This document shows, one piece after another, positions 37,165-47,973 of a stretch of 64,000 bases of DNA. Source of the stretch: Caldichromatium japonicum (lineage in GTDB: Bacteria > Pseudomonadota > Gammaproteobacteria > Chromatiales > Chromatiaceae); assembly GCF_011290485.1 (NCBI RefSeq), contig NZ_CP048029.1, forward strand, positions 1,116,001 to 1,180,000, given 5' to 3'. How positions within the stretch are numbered: the stretch's first letter is position 1; each line of letters starts with the position of its first letter. The notes beneath the pieces are model-generated. The model saw only the letters and a program-made list of their open reading frames with translations, searched no databases and was not told the origin of the DNA. A program made the position numbers and the translations under genes.

Positions 37165-38670
37165 GTGACCCCCCTACAACCTGTCATTCTCTCCGGCGGG
37201 GCCGGTACCCGGCTGTGGCCGCTGTCGCGCGAAGCCTATCCCAAGCAGTTCCTGCCTCTGACCAGCCAGCACAGTATGCTGCAAGAGACCGTCCGCCGCC
37301 TGGATGGATTGGTCGAGGAGCATCCAGGCTACGAGATCGACTTGCGCGATCCAATTGTGGTGTGCAACGAGAGCCACCGCTTTTTGGTCGCCGAACAGTT
37401 GCGGCTGATCAACCGCCGCCCCCAGACCATCGTGCTCGAACCCAAGGGACGCAACACGGCACCTGCCTTAACCCTTGCAACACAGGTTGCATTGCGTACC
37501 GGTGAAGACCCGGTACTCCTCGTGATGCCCGCCGATCATTGTATCCGCGATGCCCGCGCCTTTCGGGCTGCGGTTGCCGATGCCTATCGGCTGGCTGCCG
37601 AGGGGGCGGTGGTGACCTTTGGGATCGTGCCCTCCAAGCCGGAGACCGGCTATGGGTATATCCGCCGCGGTGCGGCGATCGAGCGCAGCGGTCTTGCAGG
37701 CAAGGCCTTTAAGCTCGATGGGTTCGTCGAAAAGCCGGACGCTGAGACCGCCAATGGCTATCTGGCCACAGGGGACTATTTCTGGAACAGCGGTCTCTTC
37801 GTCCTGTGCGCCTCCGTCTGGCTTGGGCTCATCGAACGCTTTCGCCCAGACATCGCGCGGGCCACAGCGCAAACGATGGAGGCCTCGAGGCAAAACGGCG
37901 AGTTTTTGCGTTTGGATGCCGAGACCTTCGGCGCCTGTCCTGCGGATTCGATCGACTATGCGGTCATGGAGCCCTTGGCGCGGGCGGCGCAAGGCGAGGA
38001 GGAGCTACCGCGCCCCATCGTGATGCCCCTGGAGGTTGGCTGGTCGGACGTCGGCGCCTGGTCGGCGCTCTGGGAGGTGCGTGAGCAGGACGAGAGCGGC
38101 AATGTGCTCGATGGAGATACCTTCGTCCATCACGCCTGTGACAATCTCTTGATTGCCAAGCACCGCATAGTAGCAGCGATCGGAGTCAAGGACCTCATCA
38201 TTGTCGAGACTGCAGATGCCGTCCTGGTCGCCAGCAAGGACGCTGCCCAGGACGTCAAGGCAGTGACCCAGTTTCTGCAGAAACAGCAGCGCGGGGAATA
38301 TATCCAGCATCAATGCGTACACCGGCCCTGGGGCGAGTATGAATCCATCCGCCGCGGGGCGCGCTATCAGGTCAAGCGCCTGACCGTCAAACCGGGCGAA
38401 TCGCTTTCGCTTCAGATGCATCATCATCGCGCCGAGCATTGGATCGTGGTCTCGGGGACGGCGCGGGTCACTCGGGGCGACGAGACCTTTTTACTCACCG
38501 AGAACCAATCGACCTATATCCCCGTCGGGGTCAGGCATCGCTTGGAAAACCCTGGGCGCATCCCGCTCGAGATCATCGAGGTCCAGTCGGGCAGCTATCT
38601 CGGCGAGGACGACATCCTCAGGTTCGAAGACCTCTACAATCGCGACCCAAGCGAGCCTGTCCGGGGTTGA
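37165..38670 (+). CDS. manC: Mannose-1-phosphate guanylyltransferase / mannose-6-phosphate isomerase
   Basis: 501 residues from a GTG at 37165, with CGGAG upstream; a TTG at 37141 is less likely. The nucleotidyltransferase motif GGAGTRLWPLSREAYPKQF lies at the N-terminus, with the family segments VMPADHCI, GYGYIRRG and VEKPD. A C-terminal cupin domain (PWGEYESIRRGARYQVKRLT, then HHHRAEHWIVVSG) supplies isomerase activity. The bifunctional enzyme makes GDP-mannose for exopolysaccharide or LPS sugars. No polysaccharide genes adjoin it. Confidence 0.95.
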   Translation: MTPLQPVILSGGAGTRLWPLSREAYPKQFLPLTSQHSMLQETVRRLDGLVEEHPGYEIDLRDPIVVCNESHRFLVAEQLRLINRRPQTIVLEPKGRNTAPALTLATQVALRTGEDPVLLVMPADHCIRDARAFRAAVADAYRLAAEGAVVTFGIVPSKPETGYGYIRRGAAIERSGLAGKAFKLDGFVEKPDAETANGYLATGDYFWNSGLFVLCASVWLGLIERFRPDIARATAQTMEASRQNGEFLRLDAETFGACPADSIDYAVMEPLARAAQGEEELPRPIVMPLEVGWSDVGAWSALWEVREQDESGNVLDGDTFVHHACDNLLIAKHRIVAAIGVKDLIIVETADAVLVASKDAAQDVKAVTQFLQKQQRGEYIQHQCVHRPWGEYESIRRGARYQVKRLTVKPGESLSLQMHHHRAEHWIVVSGTARVTRGDETFLLTENQSTYIPVGVRHRLENPGRIPLEIIEVQSGSYLGEDDILRFEDLYNRDPSEPVRG

Positions 38671-38862
38671 AGCAAAGGCCTTGGACCTCAAGCCCGGCTC
38701 AGGGGAGGAACAGCAGGGGTGTCGATGGCACTGAGACCATCGTCAAGCCTGCCAGGAGAGATACACGGCGTCCCTGCCTTCCTCACCCGAACCGGTCAGC
38801 CCACGAGCTTTACGTATCCTACACCCTTAAACACATTGACCAGTCTATAAGGACAGTAACCG

Positions 38863-39954
38863 ATGGGATTCAAATGCGGTATCGTCGGCCTGCCCAATGT
38901 CGGCAAATCGACCCTGTTCAATGCCCTGACCCGCGCGGCCATCGCCGCCGAGAACTACCCCTTTTGCACGATCGACCCCAATGTCGGCGTAGTGCCGATG
39001 CCGGACCCCAGGCTGGATGCGATTGCCGCGATCGTCAAGCCGCAGCGGGTGGTCCCCACGACCATGCAGTTCGTCGATATCGCAGGGCTGGTCGCGGGCG
39101 CATCCAAGGGCGAGGGCCTGGGTAATCAGTTCTTGGCCCATATCCGCGAGACCGATGCCATCGCCCAGGTGGTACGCTGTTTCGAGGACCCCGATGTGGT
39201 GCATGTCGCCGGTCGGGTCGATCCGGCGCGCGACATCGAGGTGATCAACACCGAGCTCGCCTTGGCGGATCTCGAGACGGTCGGTAAGGCCCTTGATCGG
39301 GCACAGCGTGCGGCCAAGGGCGGGGACAAACAGGCCATCCGGCGTAAGGAGCTGATCGAGCGGGTCCAGGCAGTGCTCAATCAGGGGCGCCCGGTGCGCG
39401 CCCTGGGGCTGGCAGCCCAGGAGCTGGTGGAGCTGCGCGATCTCTTTCTCCTGACCGCCAAACCCATGCTCTATATCGCCAATGTCGCCGAGGAGGGGTT
39501 TGCCACCAACCCGTTGCTCGACCAGGTCCAGGCAATCGCCGAGGCAGAAGGGGCGGAGGTCGTGCCGATCTGTGCGGCGATCGAGGCGGAATTGACCGAA
39601 CTGGACGATGCCGCACGCGCCGAGTTTTTGGCCGAGCTCGGCCTTGCTGAGCCTGGTCTCCATCGCGTCATCCGCGCCGGCTATCGGCTCTTAGGCCTTG
39701 AAACCTATTTCACCGCTGGGCCCAAGGAGGTGCGCGCCTGGACCATCCCCGCCCAGACCAAGGCGCCGCAGGCCGCAGGTGCCATCCATTCGGACTTCGA
39801 GCGGGGATTCATCCGTGCCGAGGTGATCGGTTATCAGGACTTCATCGCCTATGGCGGGGAGCAGGGGGCGCGCGAGGCGGGTAAATTGCGCGCTGAAGGC
39901 AAGGATTATGTCGTCCAGGACGGGGATATCATCCATTTTCGGTTCAACGTCTGA
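38863..39954 (+). CDS. ychF: Obg-like GTPase/ATPase YchF
   Basis: 363 residues, the exact family length. G1 [18 protein letters not shown]3 [18 protein letters not shown] and the C-terminal TGS domain ([24 protein letters not shown], ending HFRFNV) are intact. The NKxD motif is replaced by a YIANV-type segment, in keeping with the ATP preference of YchF. It binds ribosomes and affects oxidative-stress responses. AGGACAG precedes the ATG at 38863. Confidence 0.97.
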   Translation: MGFKCGIVGLPNVGKSTLFNALTRAAIAAENYPFCTIDPNVGVVPMPDPRLDAIAAIVKPQRVVPTTMQFVDIAGLVAGASKGEGLGNQFLAHIRETDAIAQVVRCFEDPDVVHVAGRVDPARDIEVINTELALADLETVGKALDRAQRAAKGGDKQAIRRKELIERVQAVLNQGRPVRALGLAAQELVELRDLFLLTAKPMLYIANVAEEGFATNPLLDQVQAIAEAEGAEVVPICAAIEAELTELDDAARAEFLAELGLAEPGLHRVIRAGYRLLGLETYFTAGPKEVRAWTIPAQTKAPQAAGAIHSDFERGFIRAEVIGYQDFIAYGGEQGAREAGKLRAEGKDYVVQDGDIIHFRFNV

Positions 39955-40057
39955 CCGAGATCATCCTTGACCAGCTCGGATGGTCCAAGTAGCTTTAAAT
40001 ATTTTAATGCGTGATCCATAGGCCCCAATAAGCCAACGATGTGGGAGGGTCTTGAAG

Positions 40058-41812
40058 GTGTGCACGACTGAAACACAACCACCATTATTGAGCGGGGCCG
40101 AGATCGTCATCCAGGCGCTGATAGACGAAGGCGTGGAGTTCGTCTTTGGCTATCCAGGCGGGGCGGTCCTGCATATCTATGATGCTCTCTTCAAACGCAA
40201 AGAGGAGGCGCCGAGACACATCCTCGTCCGCCATGAGCAAGGGGCGGCACATGCGGCAGACGGCTATGCCCGCGCCACCGGTAAGTGCGGGGTCTGTCTG
40301 GTCACCTCGGGGCCAGGTGCTACCAATACGGTCACCGGGATCGCGACCGCCTATATGGACTCGATCCCTCTGGTCGTGATCACCGGTCAGGTGCCGACCC
40401 CGGTCATCGGCAGCGATGCCTTCCAAGAGGTCGATACAGTCGGCATCACCCGACCCTGTGTCAAGCACAACTTTCTGATCAAGGATGTACGCGACCTGGC
40501 GCTCACCATCCGCAAGGCCTTTCATATCGCCACCACTGGGCGTCCCGGGCCGGTGGTGATCGACATCCCCAAGGATGTCACCGACCCGAACGTCAAGATC
40601 CCCTATGTCTATCCGCGCGAGATCCGGCTGCGCTCCTACAACCCGGTCGAAAAGGGCCATCCCGGTCAGATCAGAAGGGCTGTCGAGCTGATGCTCCAGG
40701 CCCAGCGCCCGATCTTTTATACCGGCGGCGGGGTGGTCCTCGGCAATGGGTCGGAGCAGTTGCGTGCCCTGGTCAAGGAGACCGGATTTCCCATCACCAG
40801 CACCTTGATGGGGCTTGGCGCCTATCCGATGAGCGATCCCCAGTTCCTCGGGATGCTGGGGATGCATGGCACCTATGAGGCCAATATGGCCATGCACGAG
40901 TGCGACCTGCTGATCGCGGTCGGCGCCCGTTTCGACGACCGGGTCACCGGCAAGCTCGAGCACTTCTGCCCCCATGCCAAGATCATCCATATCGACGTCG
41001 ATCCCGCCTCGATCGCCAAGAACGTGCGCGTCGATGTGCCGATCGTGGGTCAGGTCGCAAATGTTTTGAGCGACATACTGCGGGTCTATCGTGAGCAGCG
41101 CGCCCAGGCGCAGCCGCTCGCCGATTGGTGGGCCAAGATCAATGAGTGGCGGGCGCTTGAGTGTCTCAAATACACCCCTTCGGATCAGGTCATCAAGCCG
41201 CAGTTTGCGGTCGAAACCCTGTATCGAGTCACTCAGGGCGATCTGTATCTGACATCGGACGTCGGCCAGCATCAGATGTTTGCCGCTCAGTTCTATCGCT
41301 TCGATCAGCCGCGGCGCTGGATCAATTCGGGGGGTCTGGGCACTATGGGCTATGGGCTGCCGGCGGCGATGGGGGTACAACTGGCCTATCCAGACGCCCA
41401 GGTGGCCTGTATCTCGGGCGAGGCGAGCATCCTCATGTGCGTCCAAGAACTCGCCACCTGCAAGCAGTATGATCTACCCATCAAGGTGATCCTGCTCAAC
41501 AATGGCTATATGGGTATGGTGCGCCAGTGGCAGGAGCTCTTTTATGAGAGCCGCTACTCCCATTCCTATGTCGATGCCCTGCCGGACTTCGTGAAACTGG
41601 CCGAAAGCTTTGGGCACATCGGGATGCGGGTCGAGCGTCCTGACGAACTGGAGGAGGCGATGCGCTCGGCCTTTGCCAGGCGCGACCGGTTGGTGTTCAT
41701 GGATGTGATCGTAGACCCGACCGAAAACGTCTATCCCATGATCGCCGCCGGCAAGGGCCAGCACGAGATGCAGCTCTCGCCCCATCATCAAGCCGACCGC
41801 GAACTGGCCTAA
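40058..41812 (+). CDS. ilvB: Acetolactate synthase large subunit, biosynthetic
   Basis: 584 residues from a GTG at 40058, which lies 8 bases after a GGGAGGG; a TTG at 40052 is too close to that site for good spacing. The TPP-binding glutamate region GYPGGAVLHIYDALF, FQEVDTVGITRPCVKHNF, the FAD-domain VIDIPKDVTD, and the Mg/TPP motif ISGEASILMC (a GEA variant of the textbook GDG) are present. The enzyme condenses two pyruvates, or pyruvate and 2-oxobutyrate, in branched-chain amino-acid synthesis. It forms an operon with ilvH (39-base spacer) and ilvC. Confidence 0.96.
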   Translation: MCTTETQPPLLSGAEIVIQALIDEGVEFVFGYPGGAVLHIYDALFKRKEEAPRHILVRHEQGAAHAADGYARATGKCGVCLVTSGPGATNTVTGIATAYMDSIPLVVITGQVPTPVIGSDAFQEVDTVGITRPCVKHNFLIKDVRDLALTIRKAFHIATTGRPGPVVIDIPKDVTDPNVKIPYVYPREIRLRSYNPVEKGHPGQIRRAVELMLQAQRPIFYTGGGVVLGNGSEQLRALVKETGFPITSTLMGLGAYPMSDPQFLGMLGMHGTYEANMAMHECDLLIAVGARFDDRVTGKLEHFCPHAKIIHIDVDPASIAKNVRVDVPIVGQVANVLSDILRVYREQRAQAQPLADWWAKINEWRALECLKYTPSDQVIKPQFAVETLYRVTQGDLYLTSDVGQHQMFAAQFYRFDQPRRWINSGGLGTMGYGLPAAMGVQLAYPDAQVACISGEASILMCVQELATCKQYDLPIKVILLNNGYMGMVRQWQELFYESRYSHSYVDALPDFVKLAESFGHIGMRVERPDELEEAMRSAFARRDRLVFMDVIVDPTENVYPMIAAGKGQHEMQLSPHHQADRELA

Positions 41813-41851
41813 ACGGCCGCCTGCGCAACCGAACCGAGCCGAGATCCATCC

Positions 41852-42352
41852 ATGAGACATATCATCGCCGTGTTGCTGGAAAACGAGGCCGGCGCGCTGT
41901 CGCGCGTCTCTGGGCTCTTTTCGGCCCGTGGCTATAACATCGAATCGCTGACCGTCGCCCCGACCGAGGATCCGACCCTCTCGCGCATGACCCTGGTCAC
42001 CATCGGCAACGACGAGGTCGTCGAGCAGATCAAGAAACAATTGAACAAGCTCATCGATACCGTCAAGCTGGTCGATCTCACTGAAGGCGAGCATATCGAG
42101 CGGGAGATGATGATGGTCAAGGTACGCGCCGAGCGCCAGGATCGCGAGGAGCTCAAGCGCCTGGCCGACATCTTTCGCGCCAAGATCATCGATGTGACCG
42201 ATATCAGCTATGTCATCGAGCTCACCGGGGCTTCGCGTAAGCTCGACGCCTTCATCGATGCCTTGCCCGAGGGATTGATCATCGAAGTCGTCCGCTCGGG
42301 GCCGACGGCGATCGCGCGCGGATCTCGGGGACTGACCGTATCTGGCTCCTAG
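41852..42352 (+). CDS. ilvH: Acetolactate synthase regulatory subunit
   Basis: 166 residues. The N-terminal ACT domain begins MRHIIAVLLENEAGALSRVS and contains the RGYNIESLTV segment, then a second ACT-like half (MMMVKVRAERQDREELKRLA) follows. It activates IlvB and mediates valine feedback inhibition. It lies between ilvB and ilvC in the usual order. Full length. Confidence 0.97.
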   Translation: MRHIIAVLLENEAGALSRVSGLFSARGYNIESLTVAPTEDPTLSRMTLVTIGNDEVVEQIKKQLNKLIDTVKLVDLTEGEHIEREMMMVKVRAERQDREELKRLADIFRAKIIDVTDISYVIELTGASRKLDAFIDALPEGLIIEVVRSGPTAIARGSRGLTVSGS

Positions 42353-42395
42353 ATTCGCCAGTGCCCAACCGCCATCCTGTCAATGGCGGGCTTAG

Positions 42396-43478
<1,083 letters not shown>

Positions 43479-43483
43479 CCGTC

Positions 43484-43511
43484 TTCCCCTTGGCCTGGAG
43501 GCAAAGGGGAA
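43484..43511 (+). terminator. Hairpin after ilvC
   Basis: TTCCCCTT at 43484-43491 and AAGGGGAA at 43504-43511 form an 8-bp stem with a 12-base loop starting 6 bases after the ilvC stop. A T-run is absent. A second pair, GCGGGGAAG and CTTCCCCGC, flanks the following 60 bases, so the whole spacer before ybgC can fold. Confidence 0.45.
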
Positions 43512-43623
43512 AGAGATCGACCTCAGGGCGCTTCTCAGGGAGCGGGGAAGACGTCCGCATGATTGCGGCAGGGGCTGGATGCGCTTCCGTCCCCCGCTTC
43601 CCCGCCAACGGAGAAACGATCGT

Positions 43624-44046
43624 ATGTCCAACCCGCCGCTCACCGAAGCGCGCTATTTCGACTGGCCGGTGCGCGTTTATTATGAAGACACAGACGCCGC
43701 CGGGGTGGTCTTCTATGCCAATTATCTGCGTTTTATGGAACGTGGGCGTACCGAGTGGCTGCGCGCACTGGGGTTTGAGCAGGATGTGCTGCGCGAACAA
43801 GAGGGCGTGCTTTTTGCTGTCACGGCGGTCGAACTGCGCTATCTGACCCCGGCCCGTTTCAATGGCCTGCTCACTGTGCGCTCGCGGGTGATCCAGAAGG
43901 GTGGCGCCAGCCTGGGGTTCGAACAGCAGATCATCCGCTGCACCGATCAGTCGCTGTGTTGTACGGGGCAGGTCAAGGTCGCCTGTCTCGATGCTGTGAG
44001 CTTACGCCCGCGCCGGCTGCCTGCGCGCCTGTTGGCCGCGCTCTAA
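43624..44046 (+). CDS. ybgC: Acyl-CoA thioesterase YbgC
   Basis: 140 residues from the ATG at 43624 (MSNPPLTEARYFDWPVRVYY). The hot-dog-fold signature YYEDTDAAGVVFYANYLRFM contains the catalytic Asp. YbgC hydrolyses acyl-CoA thioesters and associates with phospholipid enzymes; it is classically the first gene of the tol-pal operon, as here. Upstream in-frame codons overlap the ilvC spacer hairpins and are not favoured. tolQ begins about 90 bases downstream. Confidence 0.95.
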   Translation: MSNPPLTEARYFDWPVRVYYEDTDAAGVVFYANYLRFMERGRTEWLRALGFEQDVLREQEGVLFAVTAVELRYLTPARFNGLLTVRSRVIQKGGASLGFEQQIIRCTDQSLCCTGQVKVACLDAVSLRPRRLPARLLAAL

Positions 44047-44138
44047 AGTAAGCTGCGCGTCTTGGCTAACTGTGGCAGCTGCCTTAGACAATCCCCGCCT
44101 TTAGGCGGTTAGATGCCCAGATGTAAAGCGAAATAGCA

Positions 44139-44813
44139 ATGAACGCCGAACTCTCACTCATTGCCTTGGTCCTCAATGCCAGCCTGGTCGTTCAAGCGGT
44201 GTTGGTGCTGCTCATCGCCGCATCCATCATTTCCTGGACCCTGATCCTGGATCGCGCCCGCGTGCTGGGACGCGCCCGCCGTCTGGCGGAGCGTTTCGAG
44301 GCGCGATTCTGGTCCGGCGACGACCTATCAGTGCTGTATAAGGAGCTCAGCCAGGACAAGCGGGGACAGCAGGGCTTGATTGCGATCTTTCGCGCTGGCT
44401 TCAAGGACTTTGTGCGTCTGCGCAAGGCTGAAGATGCCGACCTGCTGACGATACTCGGCGGGACCGAGCGCGCCATGCGGGCGGCCTTAAGCCGCGAGAT
44501 AGATCGGTTAGAGGCCCATCTGCCGCTGCTGGCCACCATCGGCTCGGTGAGCCCTTATGTGGGGCTATTCGGCACCGTCTGGGGGATCATGCAATCGTTC
44601 CATGCCCTGGGCAGGATGGAGCAGGCAACCCTGGCTGCGGTCGCCCCTGGGATCGCCGAGGCCCTGGTCGCCACCGCGATCGGCCTCTTCGCCGCCATCC
44701 CTGCGGTCGTCGCCTATAACCGCTATGCCGACCAGGTCGAGCGGCTTTACAACCGCTATGAGACCTTCGTCGAGGAATTCATGAACCTGCTCCAACGTCA
44801 AGGTCGGGGCTAG
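44139..44813 (+). CDS. tolQ: Tol-Pal system inner-membrane protein TolQ
   Basis: 224 residues. Three membrane helices (about 15-37, 130-152, 165-190) with the conserved TM2/TM3 stretches LATIGSVSPYVGLFGTVWGI and IAEALVATAIGLFAAIPAVV match TolQ/ExbB/MotA. TolQ and TolR form the proton-driven motor that energises TolA to pull on Pal during division and keep the outer membrane stable. tolR follows within 20 bases. Context settles TolQ over ExbB. Confidence 0.96.
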   Translation: MNAELSLIALVLNASLVVQAVLVLLIAASIISWTLILDRARVLGRARRLAERFEARFWSGDDLSVLYKELSQDKRGQQGLIAIFRAGFKDFVRLRKAEDADLLTILGGTERAMRAALSREIDRLEAHLPLLATIGSVSPYVGLFGTVWGIMQSFHALGRMEQATLAAVAPGIAEALVATAIGLFAAIPAVVAYNRYADQVERLYNRYETFVEEFMNLLQRQGRG

Positions 44814-44831
44814 GTGAAGGGAGAACTAGCC

Positions 44832-45272
44832 ATGATCCGCCGTCGCCGCAACCGCCGGCCACTGATGGCCGAGATCAATGTCGTGCCCTATATCGATGTC
44901 ATGCTGGTGTTGTTGGTCATCTTCATGGTGACTGCGCCGCTCATCACCACAGGCGTCAAGGTAGATCTGCCGCGGGTTGCTACCGGTCCGCTCACCGGTT
45001 CGCAGACGGAAGCGGTGGTGATCAGCATCGATCGCGCGGGCGATTATTATCTGGACATCGGCGAGGACCGGGGTCAGCCGACAAGCGAGGAGATGCTCTA
45101 TGACCGGCTACGGGTCGTCTTGGGCTACCGTCCAGGAACGCCCGTCCTGGTGCGCGGCGATGCTGGGGTCAACTATGGCCGCGTGGTGCGGGCCATGTCC
45201 ATTGCCCAGCAGGCCGGTGCTGCCGAGATCGGCTTGATCACCATGCCGCCACATGATCCTGAAAACCCATGA
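44832..45272 (+). CDS. tolR: Tol-Pal system protein TolR
   Basis: 146 residues from the ATG at 44832 (MIRRRRNRRPLMAEINVVPY); GGGAG lies about 10 bases upstream, whereas the in-frame GTG at 44814 overlaps the tolQ end. One membrane helix contains the essential Asp (INVVPYIDVMLVLLVIFMV), followed by a periplasmic domain with GVKVDLP. It is the proton-channel partner of TolQ. The stop overlaps the tolA start by four bases. Confidence 0.96.
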   Translation: MIRRRRNRRPLMAEINVVPYIDVMLVLLVIFMVTAPLITTGVKVDLPRVATGPLTGSQTEAVVISIDRAGDYYLDIGEDRGQPTSEEMLYDRLRVVLGYRPGTPVLVRGDAGVNYGRVVRAMSIAQQAGAAEIGLITMPPHDPENP

Positions 45273-46408
45273 TCTGGGAGAGCTTGCGCGTCGATCGCTG
45301 GGCCTTTTATGGCTCGCTCGCGCTGCATCTGATCTTGCTGCTCGTACTGTTGATCGGCGCAGATCCCTTTAAGGCTACCGCCGAGCGCGGACTGCGCCCG
45401 ATCCAGGCGCGTCTGGTCGCCGAGCCGTCAGTGTCTTCCAGCGCCCAGCTGGCCCCCTTGCCTGCGCCGGAGACCCCACAGGGGAGGGGGGGGCACGAGG
45501 CCGAACCCGCACCTCTAGCGCTGCCCGAGACGGTTCAGCAACAGGTCCAGCCGGCGCCTATGCCCGAAGCAGAGATGCCCCAGCAGCAGGATGGCACCGA
45601 GGTTGAACATCAGCGGTCGCAGGCCGAGGCCGAGCGCCTTCAGGCCGAAGAGTCGCGCCGAAAGCAGGCCGAAGAACAGCGCCGTGAGGCCGAACGCCGC
45701 CGTCAAGAAGCCGAGGCCCAAGCGCGGCGTCAGGCCGAGGTCGAACGGCAACGCGCCGAGCAACAAGCCCGCGAAGAACGCGCCCTGCAGCAGGCCGAGG
45801 CAGAACGTGCCACTCGCGAACGGGCCGAGGCTGAGCACCGTCGGCAGGCCGAAGAGACACGTCGCCGACAGGCTGAGGCCGAGCGCAAAAGATTACAAGA
45901 AGAAGCTGAGCGTCTGGCTGCCGCGGAGCAGGCACGCCTGGAGGCCGAGGACCAGGCCCGCCAACGCCAGATCGCCGAGGAGTCTGAACGACTCGCCCAG
46001 ATCGAGGAGCAACGGCTTGCCGAAGAGATGCAGCAGTTGGCCGAACGGCAGGTCGAGCTGCCGCGTTCCAGCACTCAGGCAAGGGGAGGGCAGGCAGCGG
46101 AGGCACCCTTAGATCAAACGTTGCGCGAATCGGAGCGCTATATCTCGATCATCCAGAGACGGGTACGTCAGTTTTGGGCCCGACCAGCAGGGAGCAGCGG
46201 GGGCCTATCGGCCGTGGTGCGGGTGCGCCTACTGCCAAGCGGTGAGGTGATCCAGGGCAGCGTCGAGCTCATCAAGAGCAGCGGTCATACAGCCTTTGAC
46301 CAATCGGTGATCGCTGCGGTCTATCGGGCCTCACCCCTGCCGGTGCCGTCAGGCGCGCCCTTTGAGCCATTTCGCGAGTTTGATTTCACCTTCCGCCCCG
46401 ACCGCTGA
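45269..46408 (+). CDS. tolA: Tol-Pal system protein TolA
   Basis: 379 residues. A membrane helix near residues 13-33 (LALHLILLLVLLIGAD) is followed by a Pro-rich linker, a long Glu/Gln/Arg-rich helical rod (about 105-275, repeating motifs such as RRQAEAERKRLQEEAERL) and a C-terminal TonB-like domain (IIQRRVRQFWARPAG... VRVRLLPSGEVIQGSVELIK). TolA spans the periplasm and links TolQR to TolB and Pal. The low-complexity rod gives long antisense frames that are not genes. Confidence 0.95.
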   Translation: MIWESLRVDRWAFYGSLALHLILLLVLLIGADPFKATAERGLRPIQARLVAEPSVSSSAQLAPLPAPETPQGRGGHEAEPAPLALPETVQQQVQPAPMPEAEMPQQQDGTEVEHQRSQAEAERLQAEESRRKQAEEQRREAERRRQEAEAQARRQAEVERQRAEQQAREERALQQAEAERATRERAEAEHRRQAEETRRRQAEAERKRLQEEAERLAAAEQARLEAEDQARQRQIAEESERLAQIEEQRLAEEMQQLAERQVELPRSSTQARGGQAAEAPLDQTLRESERYISIIQRRVRQFWARPAGSSGGLSAVVRVRLLPSGEVIQGSVELIKSSGHTAFDQSVIAAVYRASPLPVPSGAPFEPFREFDFTFRPDR

Positions 46409-46454
46409 GCTGGAGGGCGTGTATGATGTGACCATCTTAGGGGATTCAGGATTT

Positions 46455-47816
46455 ATGAGACGCCTTGCTGTCATGTTCGGGACCCGCAGATCAGGCCCTG
46501 TTGTCCGCCTGACGATCCTGGCGGTTTTATATCTCTATCTGCTGCCTGGCTGGGCCCAACAGCGGCTCAATATCGAGATCACCGGTGGGACGGAAACCGC
46601 CCAGCCGATTGCGATCATCCCTTTCGGGACATCTGCGACCCAATCGTTGCCGGTTGATCCAGCCGCGATCATCGCCGCTGACCTGGCGCGTACCGGACGC
46701 TTCAGGCCCATGGCGACCCGCGACATGCTGGATCGTCCGACGCGGCGCGAAGAGATCGATTTCCGTGACTGGAGCCTGCTGGGGATGAACAATCTGGTCA
46801 TCGGCCAGGTTGTACCCGAGGGCGCTGGCTATCGGGTCAGTTTCGCGTTGTTCGATGTCTTTCGCGCCGCTGAGCTGGCCAATGGCACCCTGACCAGCAC
46901 CGCTACTGGTCTGCGCCAGACCGCACACCGCATCGCCGATGAGATCTATGAACGGCTCACCGGTCAACCAGGGGTGGCCGCGACGCGGATCGCCTATGTG
47001 AGCACGACAGGTAGCGGCGATGCGCTTCAGGTCAGCCTGCGGGTGGCCGACGCCGATGGCCATAACCCTCAGACCATTGTCTCCTCGGCTGAGCCGATCC
47101 TCTCGCCGGCCTGGTCGCCAGATGGCCAACGCCTGGCCTATGTCTCGTTTGAGAATCAGCGACCGGCCATCTATATCCAAGAGCTCGCCTCGGGACGGCG
47201 CGAACTGGTCGCCAGTTTCCCAGGGATCAACGGCTCGCCGGCCTTCTCGCCCGATGGTGGGCGGCTGGCGCTGACCCTCTCAAAGGATGGCAACCCAGAG
47301 ATCTATGTCCTGGATCTGGCCAGCCGCCAGCTTAAACGCCTGACTGATCATTATGCGATCGATACCGAGCCGGCCTGGTCACCTGATGGCCAATGGATCC
47401 TCTTTACCTCCGATCGGGGCGGTGGCCCGCAGATCTATCGCATGCCGACCGCTGGCGGGGCGGCCGAGCGATTGAGCCGCGAGGGGGACTACAATGGACG
47501 TGCCTCCTATGCCCCAGATGGCCGCTCGATCGTCATGGTGACTCGGGTCAATGGGGCCTTCCGGATCGCCTTATTAGACCTCACCCAGGGCACCACCCGT
47601 TTGCTTAGCCGCGGCGACCTGGACGAATCGCCGAGCTTTGCCCCCAACGGGGCGATGGTGATCTATGCCACCATCCACCAAGGTCGCGGGGTCTTGGCCA
47701 CTGCCGCGGTGACAGGCGGGGTGAGCCAACGCCTGAGCCAGAACAGCGGTGAGGTCCGCGATCCGGCCTGGTCGCCGCTCGCCTGGGGAGGTCGGGCATG
47801 GCGCCCTCGACCCTGA
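46455..47816 (+). CDS. tolB: Tol-Pal system beta-propeller TolB
   Basis: 453 residues from the ATG at 46455 (MRRLAVMFGTRRSGPVVRLT), with a long signal region ending near LLPGWAQQ. The mature N-terminus RLNIEITGGTETAQPIAIIP fits TolB. Five or so WD40-like PD40 blades follow, with repeats of the form PAWSPDGQRLAYVSFE, PAFSPDGGRLALTLSKDGN and PAWSPDGQWILFTSDRGGG. TolB is periplasmic and binds Pal and TolA. tolA ends 46 bases upstream. Confidence 0.96.
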   Translation: MRRLAVMFGTRRSGPVVRLTILAVLYLYLLPGWAQQRLNIEITGGTETAQPIAIIPFGTSATQSLPVDPAAIIAADLARTGRFRPMATRDMLDRPTRREEIDFRDWSLLGMNNLVIGQVVPEGAGYRVSFALFDVFRAAELANGTLTSTATGLRQTAHRIADEIYERLTGQPGVAATRIAYVSTTGSGDALQVSLRVADADGHNPQTIVSSAEPILSPAWSPDGQRLAYVSFENQRPAIYIQELASGRRELVASFPGINGSPAFSPDGGRLALTLSKDGNPEIYVLDLASRQLKRLTDHYAIDTEPAWSPDGQWILFTSDRGGGPQIYRMPTAGGAAERLSREGDYNGRASYAPDGRSIVMVTRVNGAFRIALLDLTQGTTRLLSRGDLDESPSFAPNGAMVIYATIHQGRGVLATAAVTGGVSQRLSQNSGEVRDPAWSPLAWGGRAWRPRP

Positions 47817-47973
47817 GTCAGGATGTTTCTCAAAGACAACAAAAAAACCACCGCTGAGCGCTGGCAATCCGACCGCCTTGCCCACATCTTCGATCAGGCA
47901 ATCGATGTTGCCTGGGCTTGGCGGTTGAGCGCTGCAATCCGCTCCACTGCTGGCTTACATAGGAAGATCAAGC

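Noticed and set aside
40085..41446. 453-codon minus-strand frame within ilvB
   Set aside because: Antisense shadow of a high-GC gene; no domain or ribosome-binding site, while the plus-strand ilvB has all catalytic motifs.
45515..46106. Several long frames antisense to or out of phase with tolA
   Set aside because: They come from the repetitive Glu/Gln/Arg codons of the TolA rod and have no independent support.
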